DNA from: Sulfuricurvum kujiense DSM 16994 | GTDB lineage: Bacteria; Campylobacterota; Campylobacteria; Campylobacterales; Sulfurimonadaceae | Length of the DNA: 64,000 bases | Direction of reading: 5' to 3' | Assembly: GCF_000183725.1 (NCBI RefSeq) | Contig: NC_014762.1 | Location: 1,860,001-1,924,000, forward strand | Shown: piece after piece, positions 9,560 to 18,422 of the stretch | How the letters are laid out: each line of letters opens with the position of its first letter | Position numbering within the stretch: position 1 is the first letter of the stretch | The notes under the pieces: generated by a model | What the model was told of the DNA's origin: nothing | Seen by the model: the letters and a program-made list of their open reading frames with translations, nothing else | Databases searched by the model: none | Program-made: the position numbers and the translations under genes

Positions 9560-11512
9560 ATGCACCCTTTTGCCGATTTTAAACTCAATTTAGAGACATT
9601 CATTTCTGAACTCAATACCATTATTGAAATCAACCATAAAACCATTGCCGATTTACTTGCCGTACCGAATAAGACCTATGCCAATTTCATCCGCCCTTTT
9701 GATTTTATGGAAGAAGATTTAGAGCTATTTTTTACTCCCCTTTCGCATATCAATGCCGTAAAAAATTCCGAAGCGAGCCAAAAAGTATATGCCGAGGCAC
9801 TTCCGATCCTCACCGAGTATTCGACATTCGTCGGTCAAAATCTCGATATTTACGAAGCATTTAAAACGATCAAAGCCAACGAGTACGATTCCCTTAACAT
9901 CGAGCAGCGCCGCATACTCGACCTCAATATTCTCCATTTCGAGCTCGCCGGCGCCCATCTAGACGATGTGTCCAAAGCGCGCTTAGCCGAAATAAACCAA
10001 CGTAAAAGTACCCTCACCAACGATTTTTCCCAAAACGTTCTTGATGCCACCAACGCGTATGAAAAAATCATCACAAATGAAGCCGATGTGGCGGGGATAC
10101 CCGAAAGTGATCTGGAGAATGCCCGCTTTGAAGAAGAGGGGGTAAGCAAATACCGTTTTACCCTCCAAATGCCCTCCTACATCGCCTATATGACCTACGG
10201 TCCCAACCGAGCTATCCGTGAAGAACTTTACCGTGCCTACACGACCCGTGCGCCCCAAAACGGTGCCATCATCGATGAGCTGATGGCGCTTCGTCAAGAG
10301 AGTGCCGAATTATTAGGCTTTGCAAACTATGCCGAATACTCTCTCGCCTCCAAAATGGCACCGAGTACGGAGAGCGTTTTGAAATTTTTGAACGAGCTCA
10401 TCGACGCATCCCGTGTTCAGGGGATGCGGGAACTCGAAGAGCTCCGTGCCGTCGCAAAAGGGATCGACCTGCAAAGTTACGACAGCGCCTACTACGGCGA
10501 GATCCTCAAAAAGGCCCAGTACGATATCGATGAAGAAGAGTACCGTCCCTACTTCGAGCAGCATAGTGTTATGGAGGGGATGTTCACTTTTTTAAACGAG
10601 CTATTCGGTCTCCATTTTGTCCGCCAAAACATCGAACTGTGGGATGAAAAAGCCCTCGCGTACGATATCTATGACGGTGAAAACCTTACCGCACGGGTCT
10701 ATTTCGATCTCGAAGCCCGCAAAGATAAACGGGGCGGTGCGTGGATGCACAATTTTCAGACCCATTGCGAAGATACGCAAGGGTGCGCCCATCTCTCCAG
10801 CGCCTTTGTCGTCTGCAACTTTCCCCCTTCTTCTGAGACGTCGCCATCCCTTCTGAGACATGATGACGTCGTCACCCTTTTTCATGAGATGGGACACACC
10901 CTCCATCATCTCCTCAGCCGTGTCAAAGAGCACGGTGTCAGCGGAGTCAACGGGGTCGAGTGGGATGCGGTTGAATTTCCCTCACAGTTTTTGGAAAATT
11001 TCGCGTATGAACCCAAAGTTCTTAAACTCTTTGCCAAACATCACCAAAGCGGAGAGATACTCAGTGATGAGCTGATTGCCAAACTGATCCGTGCGAAAAA
11101 TTTCCAAAGTGCCATGTTTATGCTCCGCCAGCTTGAGTTCTCATTGTTCGATTTCGAGCTTCACTCCAAACTCCACCAAGGCGAAGAGATCCAAAATCTT
11201 CTCGACAGCGTCCGTGCGCGAACATCCTTGATCAAACCGCCTGAGTATAACAAATTCCAAAACGGCTTCAGCCACATTTTCAGCGGGGGATACAGCGCGG
11301 GATACTACAGCTATAAATGGGCGGAGGTGCTCAGTGCCGACGCCTATTACGCCATCGTCGATGAGGGGGTATTCGGAAGCGAGCTGGCCCGCAAATACAA
11401 AGAGGTCGTCCTGGCCCGTGGGGGAAGCCAGAGTATGCAGGAGCTGTTTGTCGAGATGATGGGGAGAGAGTGCGAGTCTAAAAATCTCCTTCGGTTGAAC
11501 GGGATTGAATAG
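9560..11512 (+). CDS. M3 family oligopeptidase (PrlC/OpdA type)
   Basis: A 650-aa cytoplasmic zinc metallopeptidase that cuts short peptides. The zinc site HEMGH starts at residue 442 with a downstream Glu in the following helix (VEWDAVEFPSQFLENF), and the C-terminal region carries FSHIFSGGYSAGYYSYKWAEV, the substrate-binding segment of M3A oligopeptidases. Size is slightly below the 680 aa of E. coli OpdA. ATG at 9560 preceded by AGGAGA. The next gene starts directly after the stop, so the two are co-transcribed. Role is inferred from family: recycling of peptides such as cleaved signal peptides. Confidence 0.95.
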   Translation: MHPFADFKLNLETFISELNTIIEINHKTIADLLAVPNKTYANFIRPFDFMEEDLELFFTPLSHINAVKNSEASQKVYAEALPILTEYSTFVGQNLDIYEAFKTIKANEYDSLNIEQRRILDLNILHFELAGAHLDDVSKARLAEINQRKSTLTNDFSQNVLDATNAYEKIITNEADVAGIPESDLENARFEEEGVSKYRFTLQMPSYIAYMTYGPNRAIREELYRAYTTRAPQNGAIIDELMALRQESAELLGFANYAEYSLASKMAPSTESVLKFLNELIDASRVQGMRELEELRAVAKGIDLQSYDSAYYGEILKKAQYDIDEEEYRPYFEQHSVMEGMFTFLNELFGLHFVRQNIELWDEKALAYDIYDGENLTARVYFDLEARKDKRGGAWMHNFQTHCEDTQGCAHLSSAFVVCNFPPSSETSPSLLRHDDVVTLFHEMGHTLHHLLSRVKEHGVSGVNGVEWDAVEFPSQFLENFAYEPKVLKLFAKHHQSGEILSDELIAKLIRAKNFQSAMFMLRQLEFSLFDFELHSKLHQGEEIQNLLDSVRARTSLIKPPEYNKFQNGFSHIFSGGYSAGYYSYKWAEVLSADAYYAIVDEGVFGSELARKYKEVVLARGGSQSMQELFVEMMGRECESKNLLRLNGIE

Positions 11513-12520
11513 ATGCGTATTCTCTTCCTGTTAGCGTTAATACTATCATTTTTGGGAGGAGTTGAAGTGAAAATTGCGACCTATAACGTCGAAAATCTCT
11601 TCGATATGCATTATGACGGAACGGAATATGAAGAGTATATCCCTAACGGCGACTGGGGATGGACGAACGAAATGTACCGTGCGAAACTGATCAATACCGC
11701 CACTGTAATCAGAGGGATCGGTGCCGATATCATCGGTTTGCAAGAAATTGAATCGGAAAGTGCCCTCAAAGATCTCAAAGCCGAAATCAATCGCCAAGGA
11801 CTCTATTACCCCTACTACGCTTTTGCCAAAACACGAAACTCCGCCGTCAATGTCGCGCTTCTCAGCCGCTATCCGATCCAAAGTGCCCTCAAACACCCTG
11901 TCAATTACAGCGGAAAGTATAGAGATATCCTCGAAGCCAAAATCCTAATCGAGGAGAAACCGCTGCGGGTCTTCGTCAATCACTGGAAATCTAAAGGGGG
12001 ACCCGAAAGCGAGCGCATCGTCTGTGCTAAACGACTCCTTCAACGTTTGAATGAGCTTCCCGAAGATGAACCTTATGTCCTCGTCGGCGATTTTAATTCC
12101 CACTACGAAGAGCATAAGACGTTTCTCAAAAGCCGTAAACATAATAATACCGACGGAATAACCGGAATCAACCATATTCTGGGTACCGTCAATAAAGAAG
12201 GCAATCCGATCACCTATACAGCTTTAAAAAATACGCAGGGAGTCCGGTACAATCTTTGGTATGAACTGGACAAAGAGAAGCGGTGGAGTCATCAGTTTAG
12301 AGGACACGGCGAAGGGCTGGACAATATCATCATTTCTCAGGCATTAGCCGACGGCATCGGAATTGACTATATAGAGGGGAGTTTTGATCGTTATACCCCT
12401 GATTATCTTTTTGCAAAAGGGAAAGTCTACCGATGGCAGCAAAGCCGCCGCTATCCTAAACACCATTTGGGGGAAGGGTATTCCGATCATCTTCCGATCT
12501 ATGCTCGGTTTAAATTGTAA
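11513..12520 (+). CDS. Exported endonuclease/exonuclease/phosphatase-fold protein
   Basis: 335 aa. A hydrophobic N-terminus (MRILFLLALILSFLGG) is a likely signal peptide. The EEP fold is clear: IATYNVENLFD near residue 22-31, IGLQEIES with the catalytic Glu near 78, FVNHWKSK near 148, LVGDFNSH near 183 and the final SDHLPIY with Asp-His near 322. The fold covers nucleases and phosphodiesterases; the substrate cannot be told from sequence. Its ATG abuts the oligopeptidase stop without a gap. Extracellular or periplasmic DNA scavenging is one option. Confidence 0.9.
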   Translation: MRILFLLALILSFLGGVEVKIATYNVENLFDMHYDGTEYEEYIPNGDWGWTNEMYRAKLINTATVIRGIGADIIGLQEIESESALKDLKAEINRQGLYYPYYAFAKTRNSAVNVALLSRYPIQSALKHPVNYSGKYRDILEAKILIEEKPLRVFVNHWKSKGGPESERIVCAKRLLQRLNELPEDEPYVLVGDFNSHYEEHKTFLKSRKHNNTDGITGINHILGTVNKEGNPITYTALKNTQGVRYNLWYELDKEKRWSHQFRGHGEGLDNIIISQALADGIGIDYIEGSFDRYTPDYLFAKGKVYRWQQSRRYPKHHLGEGYSDHLPIYARFKL

Positions 12521-12531
12521 TACAAAGTGGT

Positions 12532-12537
12532 TATAAT
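12532..12537 (+). promoter_or_regulatory. -10 box six bases before the CHAD gene start
   Basis: A perfect TATAAT ends six bases before the ATG at 12544. Transcription normally begins about 6-8 bases after the -10 box, so the mRNA would begin at or next to the start codon. No ribosome-binding sequence precedes the ATG. This supports both the chosen start and a leaderless transcript. Confidence 0.6.
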
Positions 12538-12543
12538 GGCTCC

Positions 12544-13305
12544 ATGGAAGCTAATCTATTAACGCGCTATCTGCTCTATCAGCTCTATCATGCCCGCTTA
12601 ATGCTGCACTCTTTTGAACGGAGCAAAAAAGGGGAATATCTCCATGAATTTCGGATCGCATTGCGTCAGATACGTTCTTTAAGCGAGCTCTTTTTAGCCG
12701 ATACCATACAATTTCCGGAGCCTTTAAAAGCGACGGTCAAAGCCACCAATCCGATCCGGGAGCTTGACGTCCTTATCGATTCTCTCTCCTCTTCCGAGTA
12801 CAAAAAGCTCCTTAAACAACTTTCCAAAATTCGTAAAAATACACTCAAGAACCTTTTGACTCCGGAATTCGTAAAAGAAACCTCTTATTTGCTGGATGAG
12901 TACTATAACCTGATTGATCAAACCGATTTGCAACTCATTTCCGAGATATTGATTCAAAAAGTTCTAACCCACTATCAGCACTGTCTAAGTATCTATAAAT
13001 CGCTCGAAAAAGATGCCAAACCCAAAACGCTTCACCGTCTTCGAATCAAGTTCAAAGATGCCCGCTACGGATTTGAGTTCCTGGATGTCTCCGGCATTCA
13101 CAAAAGCCAAAAGATCATTCAACACTGCAAACAGATGCAAACCAGCCTCGGAGCCGTTCAAGACGCACTGAATCAAGTCGAGTGGCTCGAAAAGCTCTAT
13201 CTTAGCAATCCGACATCCGAATTAAAAGAGCTTCTGCAAAAACAGACCAAAGCCCTCAAAAAACTCAAAGACACCACTCTATCGGATCGATCCCCTGAGA
13301 TTTGA
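12544..13305 (+). CDS. CHAD domain protein
   Basis: 253 aa, nearly all helical, with the histidine-rich CHAD pattern: [12 protein letters not shown] near residues 30-42 (His29), NPIRELDVL near 73 and [17 protein letters not shown] near 162. CHAD domains bind inorganic polyphosphate; this is a stand-alone version without a CYTH/triphosphatase domain. ATG at 12544, placed six bases after a TATAAT. It runs into the convergent uracil-DNA glycosylase gene, overlapping 41 bases. Family assignment is good; the link to polyphosphate granules is from family knowledge. Confidence 0.87.
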   Translation: MEANLLTRYLLYQLYHARLMLHSFERSKKGEYLHEFRIALRQIRSLSELFLADTIQFPEPLKATVKATNPIRELDVLIDSLSSSEYKKLLKQLSKIRKNTLKNLLTPEFVKETSYLLDEYYNLIDQTDLQLISEILIQKVLTHYQHCLSIYKSLEKDAKPKTLHRLRIKFKDARYGFEFLDVSGIHKSQKIIQHCKQMQTSLGAVQDALNQVEWLEKLYLSNPTSELKELLQKQTKALKKLKDTTLSDRSPEI

Positions 13306-13939
13306 GATAGTCGTTTGTCCGACTGAACGGTTTTGAGCCGAAAAAGCCCCGATACGATGAAAGAGGTGAGGGATGAGGCGCTTTGAGAATTAAATGTTTG
13401 CCCGCGTCGATGAGTGACGCTTTTTTTCCCGCCGGCGCACCCCATAGGATAAAAACAATATGTTCGCGCTGAAGGCTGAGCGTTCGGATCACCTGATCGG
13501 TAAACCGTTCCCATCCCCGCTCTTTGTGTGAGAACGGCTCGCCGGAACGGACGGTGAGCAGAGTGTTGAGCAGCAATACCCCCTCACGAGCCCAATGGCT
13601 CAAATCACCGCTTTTAGGGAACTCGCATCCGACATCGCTCACCAACTCTTTAAAAATATTTTGAAGGGATGGGGGAAGAGGAACGCCGTGCTGTACCGAA
13701 AACGATAACCCGTGCGCCTGACCCGGCCCGTGATAGGGGTCTTGGCCTAGAATAACGACTTTGACGTTTTCAAAGGGGGTCGAATTGAACGCATTGAAGA
13801 TATTGCTCCCCTGCGGGAAAATCGTATAGTTTTTTTTCTCTTCGATCAAAAACGCTTTGAGCTCTTCCATATACGGGTGGGTGAATTCGGTACGAAGCGC
13901 CTCTTTCCAGCTCTCATGAATGATCGGATTGATACTCAC
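13265..13939 (-). CDS. ung: Uracil-DNA glycosylase (family 1)
   Basis: 224 aa; removes uracil from DNA for base-excision repair. The water-activating motif [18 protein letters not shown] begins near residue 65 with Asp67, and the DNA-intercalation motif HPSPLS holds His189. Both key residues are intact and length is normal. It is the last gene of the cbpA-hspR-ung run on the minus strand, starting 4 bases after the hspR stop. The 3' end overlaps the CHAD gene tail to tail. Confidence 0.96.
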   Translation of the reverse strand: MSINPIIHESWKEALRTEFTHPYMEELKAFLIEEKKNYTIFPQGSNIFNAFNSTPFENVKVVILGQDPYHGPGQAHGLSFSVQHGVPLPPSLQNIFKELVSDVGCEFPKSGDLSHWAREGVLLLNTLLTVRSGEPFSHKERGWERFTDQVIRTLSLQREHIVFILWGAPAGKKASLIDAGKHLILKAPHPSPLSSYRGFFGSKPFSRTNDYLKSQGIDPIEWCL

Positions 13940-13943
13940 GCGT

Positions 13944-14330
13944 TTACTTTAAAATATCGTCTTCGAAGATAACCATCTCATACACGCTGCGTTTGGTGAC
14001 AAGCGATTTTTCGGGAGGGACACTGGAGCTGCTTCGCATCCGCGCCACTTCGCTTCGCAATTCGGAGAGCTCGTTTTCCATCATCTCCATTTTATCTTTG
14101 AGGCGCATAACGACATCCACTCCGGCAAGATTAACCCCGAGTTCGCGGGTAAGACGAAGAATCGTTTTGATCTTTTCGATATCGCGCTGGGAATAAAGGC
14201 GGATACGCCCGTCCGAACGCGAAGGGGCGATCAGATTTTCCCGTTCATATTGACGAAGGGTCTGAGGATGAATATCCAAAATCTTGGCAACAATACTGAT
14301 CATATAAACCGGTTCGTCAAAATGGTGCAT
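13944..14330 (-). CDS. hspR: Heat-shock repressor HspR (MerR family)
   Basis: 128 aa. The N-terminal MerR winged helix is evident ([27 protein letters not shown], then [16 protein letters not shown]), followed by a coiled-coil dimer helix. HspR represses chaperone genes by binding HAIR inverted repeats; in Helicobacter and Campylobacter it is encoded after cbpA, exactly as here (4 bases apart). A HAIR-like site upstream of cbpA (15265-15285) fits autoregulation. The glycosylase gene follows 4 bases downstream. Confidence 0.93.
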   Translation of the reverse strand: MHHFDEPVYMISIVAKILDIHPQTLRQYERENLIAPSRSDGRIRLYSQRDIEKIKTILRLTRELGVNLAGVDVVMRLKDKMEMMENELSELRSEVARMRSSSSVPPEKSLVTKRSVYEMVIFEDDILK

Positions 14331-14333
14331 CGT

Positions 14334-15209
14334 TTACTCCTGCGGTAGAGATTGTTTCATTTGTTCAACCAAGGCCGGATCGATCTTATCGACCGGTGGC
14401 AGTATAATGTTCGCTTTCAAAAATAGATCCCCGCGAATGTTGGTCTGACGGTTCATCACCCCCATCTCTTTGAGACGGAACCGCTGACCGTTTTTCGTGT
14501 TTTCGGGGACTTTCAGCGTCACCTCTTTATCCAGAGTCTGAACACTCACTTTTCCGCCGAAAAGTGCCGCATAGAGCGGGACATTAAAGGTTTTAACGAG
14601 GTTGTCCCCTTCCCGTTCGTACTCGGGATTGGCGGCGACATCGATACGCAGATAGAGGTCACCCGCTTGTCCTCCCGAACGTTTCCCTTTTCCGCGGACA
14701 CGGAGTTTCTCTCCGCTTTTAATTCCTGCAGGAATTTTAATGTCGAAACTCTCGCCTGAAAGACTGATCGAGTGTTTTCCCCCCAATACCGCAACGGCAA
14801 ACGGAACGGTTACATTGGCATCGATATCGAGGTTCATGCCGCCGAAGCCGCCCCCTCCGAATCCTCCGAAACCGCCACCGAAGCCGCCCCCTCCGAAGCC
14901 GCCGCCCCCCTGGCCGAAGATATTACGGAGAATATCGTCCAGATCGACATTTCCCCCCTGACCTCGGGCGAAATCATGGAAATTCTGACCGCCGAACATC
15001 GAATCTCCGAACTGGTCGTATTTCGCCCGTTTCTCTTTATCGCTGAGGACTTCGTACGCCGCATTGATCTCTTTGAATTTCTCTTCCGCCTTGGGATCTT
15101 TGTTCACATCGGGGTGATACTGGCGGGCGAGCTTTCGGTACGCTTTTTTGATCTCGGCTTCGCTGGCACCGGGAGCGATTTCAAGTGTAGTGTATAAACT
15201 TTTAGACAT
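14334..15209 (-). CDS. cbpA: DnaJ-type co-chaperone CbpA
   Basis: 291 aa. J domain at residues 1-70 with the essential HPD (QYHPDVNK), then a very glycine- and phenylalanine-rich linker (about 75-125), then the DnaJ C-terminal substrate-binding domains. The cysteine zinc-finger of DnaJ is absent, which makes it a class-B/CbpA protein. It stimulates DnaK ATPase. ATG at 15209 with AGGA upstream, TATAAT at 15251-15256 and a HAIR-like operator covering the -35 region. The G/F linker is encoded by a GC-rich, repetitive stretch at about 14830-14960. Confidence 0.94.
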   Translation of the reverse strand: MSKSLYTTLEIAPGASEAEIKKAYRKLARQYHPDVNKDPKAEEKFKEINAAYEVLSDKEKRAKYDQFGDSMFGGQNFHDFARGQGGNVDLDDILRNIFGQGGGGFGGGGFGGGFGGFGGGGFGGMNLDIDANVTVPFAVAVLGGKHSISLSGESFDIKIPAGIKSGEKLRVRGKGKRSGGQAGDLYLRIDVAANPEYEREGDNLVKTFNVPLYAALFGGKVSVQTLDKEVTLKVPENTKNGQRFRLKEMGVMNRQTNIRGDLFLKANIILPPVDKIDPALVEQMKQSLPQE

Positions 15210-15250
15210 AGTTGTATCCTATTAAAATCATTGTAAATTATTTAGCAAAA

Positions 15251-15256
15251 ATTATA
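15251..15256 (-). promoter_or_regulatory. -10 box of the cbpA-hspR-ung operon
   Basis: TATAAT on the minus strand, 41 bases before the cbpA ATG. The position where a -35 element would sit (about 15274-15279) lies inside the HAIR-like operator, so repressor binding would block the polymerase. Confidence 0.65.
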
Positions 15257-15264
15257 GCACTAAG

Positions 15265-15285
15265 TTTGAGTCAATGTCAATCAAG
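15265..15285 (-). promoter_or_regulatory. HAIR-like operator for HspR
   Basis: On the minus strand the sequence reads CTTGATT-N7-ACTCAAA, compared with the HAIR consensus CTTGAGT-N7-ACTCAAG: 12 of 14 defined bases match, with the right spacer. It sits just upstream of the cbpA -10 box, the expected place for repression of the operon that encodes HspR itself. Confidence 0.75.
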
Positions 15286-15332
15286 GTTAAAAAGAGGAGT
15301 TCGTAAGATAGGGCTAAAGAGGGATTTTATCA

Positions 15333-15351
15333 TTGCGCCGATTAGGCGCAA
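15333..15351. repeat. Perfect 7-bp hairpin between cbpA and purH
   Basis: TTGCGCC-gatta-GGCGCAA. It is followed by no T-run on either strand, so a classical terminator is not clear. It lies beside the dispersed two-hairpin repeat, and the short string AGGGATTTTAT occurs both just before it (15320s) and inside that repeat, suggesting a related or degraded copy. Confidence 0.5.
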
Positions 15352-15368
15352 CTGTTCTTAGTATATCT

Positions 15369-15438
15369 GCCTCGATAGAGGCAAGCTTCAGTGCCTTAGC
15401 GGCTAGCGTAGTCAAAGGGATTTTATTCCTTTGACGTT
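15369..15438 (+). repeat. Dispersed two-hairpin repeat, copy A
   Basis: Hairpin 1 is GCCTC-gata-GAGGC (15369-15382). A conserved linker follows (15385-15410, containing TCAGTGCCTTAGCGGC). Hairpin 2 is an 8-bp stem GTCAAAGG/CCTTTGAC with a 9-base loop (15411-15435). The copy at 43018-43088 matches the linker with few changes but has compensatory changes in both stems. It ends 5 bases from the purH stop codon. Function unknown. Confidence 0.8.
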
Positions 15439-15443
15439 CAAAT

Positions 15444-16979
15444 TTAATGAAGAAAGTGGCGAACGCCGGTAAAGTAAAGGGCCATACCGTGCTCATCCGC
15501 TGCCGCAATGACCTCCTCATCGCGCACCGAACCGCCCGGCTGGATAACGGTTTTAACACCCGCACCCGCCGCCGCGTCGATCGAATCACGGAACGGGAAG
15601 AACGCTTCGGAAGCCAATGCCGAACCGCTGACATCCAGACCCATCTCTTCGGCTTTTTTAAGCGCACAGCGCGCCGCATCGACACGGGAAGTCATCCCCA
15701 TACCGACCGCGACCATCGCCGAGTCTTTGACGTAAACGACACAGTTCGATTTAGTCAACGATGCTACTTTATAGGCAATCTCCGCGTCTTTCATCGCCGC
15801 TTCATCGGCAACGTGTTTGGTTACCAATTTAGCGTTTTTAACTTCCTCTGCAGTTACACGGTCGGCATCTTGGAATACAAATCCGCCGTCGATGTGTTTG
15901 AAATCGATCGCATCATTGCTCAATGTAATACGCTCACTGCCGTATTCGAAGAGTTTGAGACGTTTTTTCGGCTCGAATACCGCAAGCGCTTCCTCATCGA
16001 TGCGTCCGGCGATGATCACTTCGAGGAACATCTCATTCATTTTTTCCGCCAATGCTTTCGTCACGACACCGTTTACCGCTACGACACCGCCGAATGCCGA
16101 GATAGGATCGCATTTAAGCGCTTCGTTATACGCATCGAGAAGATTATCACGGATCGCAAAACCGCACGGGTTGCCGTGTTTGACGATACAGATCGCATTT
16201 TCATCCCCGAATGCCGCCGCGATTTTAACCGCACCGCTGATATCGGTAAGGTTGTTGAAACTCGCTTCCCCTTTGAGGGTTTTAAAGTTTTTAGAGAAGA
16301 ACGCGTCAAACTCGTATAGCCCGCCTTTTTGGTGCGGGTTTTCACCGTAACGGGTATCCATCACTTTGTTTCCGACGATGAATTGCTTGTTCCCCATCCC
16401 GTTGTTGAAGCGTTTGTTCATGTAGTTGGCAATCATAGAATCGTATGCCGCAGTGTGCTCATACGCTTTGATCATCAAATCACGGCGGAATTCAACCGTA
16501 TTGTCACCGTTTGCAATCGCATTTAAAACGAGCGAATAATCTGACGGGTCGGTCAGGATGATAACGCTGTCGAAGTTTTTCGCCGCAGAGCGCACCATCG
16601 CCGGACCGCCGATGTCGATATTTTCGATGATCTCTTCGAAATCGTCGGTTTTTTCGATCGTCGCTTTGAACGGATAGAGGTTAACACACACCAAATCGAT
16701 CGCCTCGACACCCAGCTCTTTGGCCTGGTCAAGGTGAGATTGTTTGTCACGTCGGTGCAAGATTCCGCCGTGGATGTACGGATTCAATGTTTTTACACGC
16801 CCTTCGAAACACTCCGGGAATTTGGTCACCTCATCGATCTCGATCGCGGTAACTCCAGCTTCTTTGAGCATTTTATAGGTTCCGCCCGTAGAGATGATTT
16901 GATACTCCAATCCGATCAGAGATTTGGCGAATTCAACGATGTTGCTTTTGTCGCTGACGCTTAGCAATGCGCGCTTCAT
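15444..16979 (-). CDS. purH: Bifunctional AICAR transformylase / IMP cyclohydrolase
   Basis: 511 aa, the last two steps of de novo purine synthesis. N-terminal cyclohydrolase (MGS-like) domain begins [21 protein letters not shown] and contains [13 protein letters not shown]; the C-terminal transformylase carries [10 protein letters not shown] near 215 and the catalytic KHGNPCG near 268. It ends with RHFLH, the usual PurH C-terminus. Length is normal. ATG at 16979. A repeat element lies directly after its stop codon. Confidence 0.97.
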   Translation of the reverse strand: MKRALLSVSDKSNIVEFAKSLIGLEYQIISTGGTYKMLKEAGVTAIEIDEVTKFPECFEGRVKTLNPYIHGGILHRRDKQSHLDQAKELGVEAIDLVCVNLYPFKATIEKTDDFEEIIENIDIGGPAMVRSAAKNFDSVIILTDPSDYSLVLNAIANGDNTVEFRRDLMIKAYEHTAAYDSMIANYMNKRFNNGMGNKQFIVGNKVMDTRYGENPHQKGGLYEFDAFFSKNFKTLKGEASFNNLTDISGAVKIAAAFGDENAICIVKHGNPCGFAIRDNLLDAYNEALKCDPISAFGGVVAVNGVVTKALAEKMNEMFLEVIIAGRIDEEALAVFEPKKRLKLFEYGSERITLSNDAIDFKHIDGGFVFQDADRVTAEEVKNAKLVTKHVADEAAMKDAEIAYKVASLTKSNCVVYVKDSAMVAVGMGMTSRVDAARCALKKAEEMGLDVSGSALASEAFFPFRDSIDAAAGAGVKTVIQPGGSVRDEEVIAAADEHGMALYFTGVRHFLH

Positions 16980-17060
16980 GGCAGTCCTTTGGCAAAATTA
17001 GTGGCGGAATTTTAGCTGAATATGTTTTAAGGTAAGGTAAAGTTAAGATAGCGTTTTTGT

Positions 17061-17366
17061 CTATATTAAAAACTCTGGATAATACTTGTTTACAAATTCA
17101 CGATCATGTATATACTCTTTTTTGATCCAATTTAATTGTATTTCTGTATCCGTCATAGACGGTAAAATATCCCAAAAAGACCTTAATTTATCTTCTATTA
17201 AAATCTCTTTTAATATCGATATTGTAATGTCTTTGTCTTTGATGACATAATGTCCAGTTCTTTTACTTTCCTTGACTTGAAAAGCATTTTTATCTTTAAC
17301 TAAAACGTATTTTTCCATCCATTTGTTCCATTCTGTATTTTGCTTGATTATATCCTCTTGACACAA
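17061..17366 (-). CDS. Small hypothetical protein, AT-rich
   Basis: 101 aa beginning MCQEDIIKQNTEWNKWM from a TTG at 17366; no ATG is available in the open frame. It is charged, mostly helical by eye, with no signal peptide or known motif. Base composition is clearly more AT-rich than purH, which suggests recent acquisition together with the divergent toxin-antitoxin pair. The start lies 40 bases from the antitoxin start, so promoters overlap. I do not recognise it; it may be truncated. Confidence 0.5.
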   Translation of the reverse strand: MCQEDIIKQNTEWNKWMEKYVLVKDKNAFQVKESKRTGHYVIKDKDITISILKEILIEDKLRSFWDILPSMTDTEIQLNWIKKEYIHDREFVNKYYPEFLI

Positions 17367-17374
17367 AGAAATGT

Positions 17375-17400
17375 TATAATTTTCTTATCACTACAGGAGG
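17375..17400 (+). promoter_or_regulatory. Promoter -10 and strong ribosome site of the toxin-antitoxin pair
   Basis: TATAAT at 17375-17380 and AGGAGG at 17395-17400, six bases before the antitoxin ATG at 17407. A TTGACA at 17358 is only 11 bases from the -10, too close to act as its -35. Confidence 0.6.
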
Positions 17401-17406
17401 AATGTT

Positions 17407-17616
17407 ATGACAGCCTACCATTTGGATATTCGTGATGAATCGGTCACCGAAAAAATCATCGCATTTTTACAATCACTGCCTGAGAACAGCATCTCTTTTT
17501 CAAAAGAAGAATACGATGAACAACTCGAATCGATGATCGATGAGGGATTTAATTCACCTATCGTAGGGACTCACGAAGAGGTATTTGCCAAACTTGGCAC
17601 AAAATATGCCTTATAA
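17407..17616 (+). CDS. Putative antitoxin of a ParE/RelE-type module
   Basis: 69 aa, acidic, beginning MTAYHLDIRDESVTEKIIAFLQSLP. Small antitoxins of this kind have an N-terminal DNA-binding/dimer part and a flexible acidic C-terminus that wraps the toxin. The assignment rests on size, acidity, the perfect ribosome site and the 11-base overlap with the ParE-like gene. It should neutralise the toxin and repress the shared promoter; neither is shown by the sequence itself. Confidence 0.75.
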   Translation: MTAYHLDIRDESVTEKIIAFLQSLPENSISFSKEEYDEQLESMIDEGFNSPIVGTHEEVFAKLGTKYAL

Positions 17617-17914
17617 AATCTACTATCTCAAACTCTCTTTTAGCGATCTCGAAAACATCTTAGATCATATCGCTGAAGATTCTCCCTCGCGTGCATCCCA
17701 ATACCTCGAATTTTTAAAAACCACTATTTCCAAATTAGCCGATTTTCCAAAAATGGGCGTTTTATGTAAACGCAAACATATCCGCAGAGAATGCCGTGTC
17801 CTCATCATCGACGATTATCTCATTTTTTATAAAATCGATGAATCTTCTCAGAGCGTTTTTATCGGTAGAGTATTGCACCAAAGTGTCAACTACAAACTAA
17901 AAAAACTTTTTTAA
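17606..17914 (+). CDS. ParE/RelE-superfamily toxin
   Basis: 102 aa from the ATG at 17606 (MPYKIYYLKLSFSDLENI); a start 21 bases further upstream is possible but less likely. The pattern of an N-terminal helical hairpin followed by a beta-sheet (CRVLIIDDYLIFYKIDE, then VFIGRVLHQSVNY) is that of ParE toxins, which usually poison DNA gyrase; RelE relatives cleave mRNA. It overlaps the antitoxin gene by 11 bases, giving coupled translation with antitoxin first. Whether it is active cannot be judged. Confidence 0.82.
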   Translation: MPYKIYYLKLSFSDLENILDHIAEDSPSRASQYLEFLKTTISKLADFPKMGVLCKRKHIRRECRVLIIDDYLIFYKIDESSQSVFIGRVLHQSVNYKLKKLF

Positions 17915-17924
17915 CTCTAACCTC

Positions 17925-18422
17925 ATGGAAAACAGATTCATCCACCCCTTTGACCCCATCATCAACGCTAATACCCGTATTCTATTCCTCGGAAGTTTTC
18001 CCAGTATCGCTTCATTCGAACAAGCCTTTTACTACGCCCATCCGCGCAACGCGTTTTGGCCGATCATCGAAGAGATTTTTGATGTGAAACTTGAAAACAA
18101 CGGAGCAAAAAAAACGTTTTGTTTGGAAAAGGGGATCGGATTGTGGGACGTCATCGCCTCCTGCGAGCGGAGCAATTCGAGTGATACTAATCTCAAAAAC
18201 TGTACCCCCAACGATTTCAAACAACTCCTGCATGAGTATCCTAATATCCGGGCACTCGGTTTTACAGGAAAGAAAAGCTATGATTTGTTTCAGAAGTATT
18301 TTAAAGAGTTGGAAGTTGAGAAGATCTTGCTCCCCTCCACATCACCTGCCCATGCCGCGATGAAGCGAGAAGAAAAGCTAAATATCTATAAAATTTTTTT
18401 GGACGGTTATCTAGCTGTTTAG
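17925..18422 (+). CDS. DNA-deoxyinosine (hypoxanthine) glycosylase, UDG family 6
   Basis: 165 aa. The motif ILFLGSFPSIASFEQAFYYAHPRNAFWPI (residues about 19-47; key GSFPS and HPRNAFW) marks the Hdg branch of the uracil-DNA glycosylase superfamily, which removes hypoxanthine from deaminated adenine. The C-terminal LPSTSPAHA corresponds to the HPSP-like motif 2. With ung 4 kb away, this gives the cell repair of both cytosine and adenine deamination. The 3' end overlaps the carboxypeptidase gene tail to tail by 12 bases. Confidence 0.87.
   Translation: MENRFIHPFDPIINANTRILFLGSFPSIASFEQAFYYAHPRNAFWPIIEEIFDVKLENNGAKKTFCLEKGIGLWDVIASCERSNSSDTNLKNCTPNDFKQLLHEYPNIRALGFTGKKSYDLFQKYFKELEVEKILLPSTSPAHAAMKREEKLNIYKIFLDGYLAV

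Noticed and set aside
14830-14960. GC-rich repetitive tract as a possible CRISPR or satellite
   Set aside because: It encodes the Gly/Phe-rich linker of CbpA, a normal feature of DnaJ proteins.
15447-16319. 290-codon frame antisense to purH
   Set aside because: Produced by codon bias of purH on the other strand; Arg- and Phe-rich low-quality translation.
17358-17380. TTGACA plus TATAAT as a consensus promoter for the antitoxin
   Set aside because: Spacing is 11 bases, too short for sigma-70; only the -10 box is credited.
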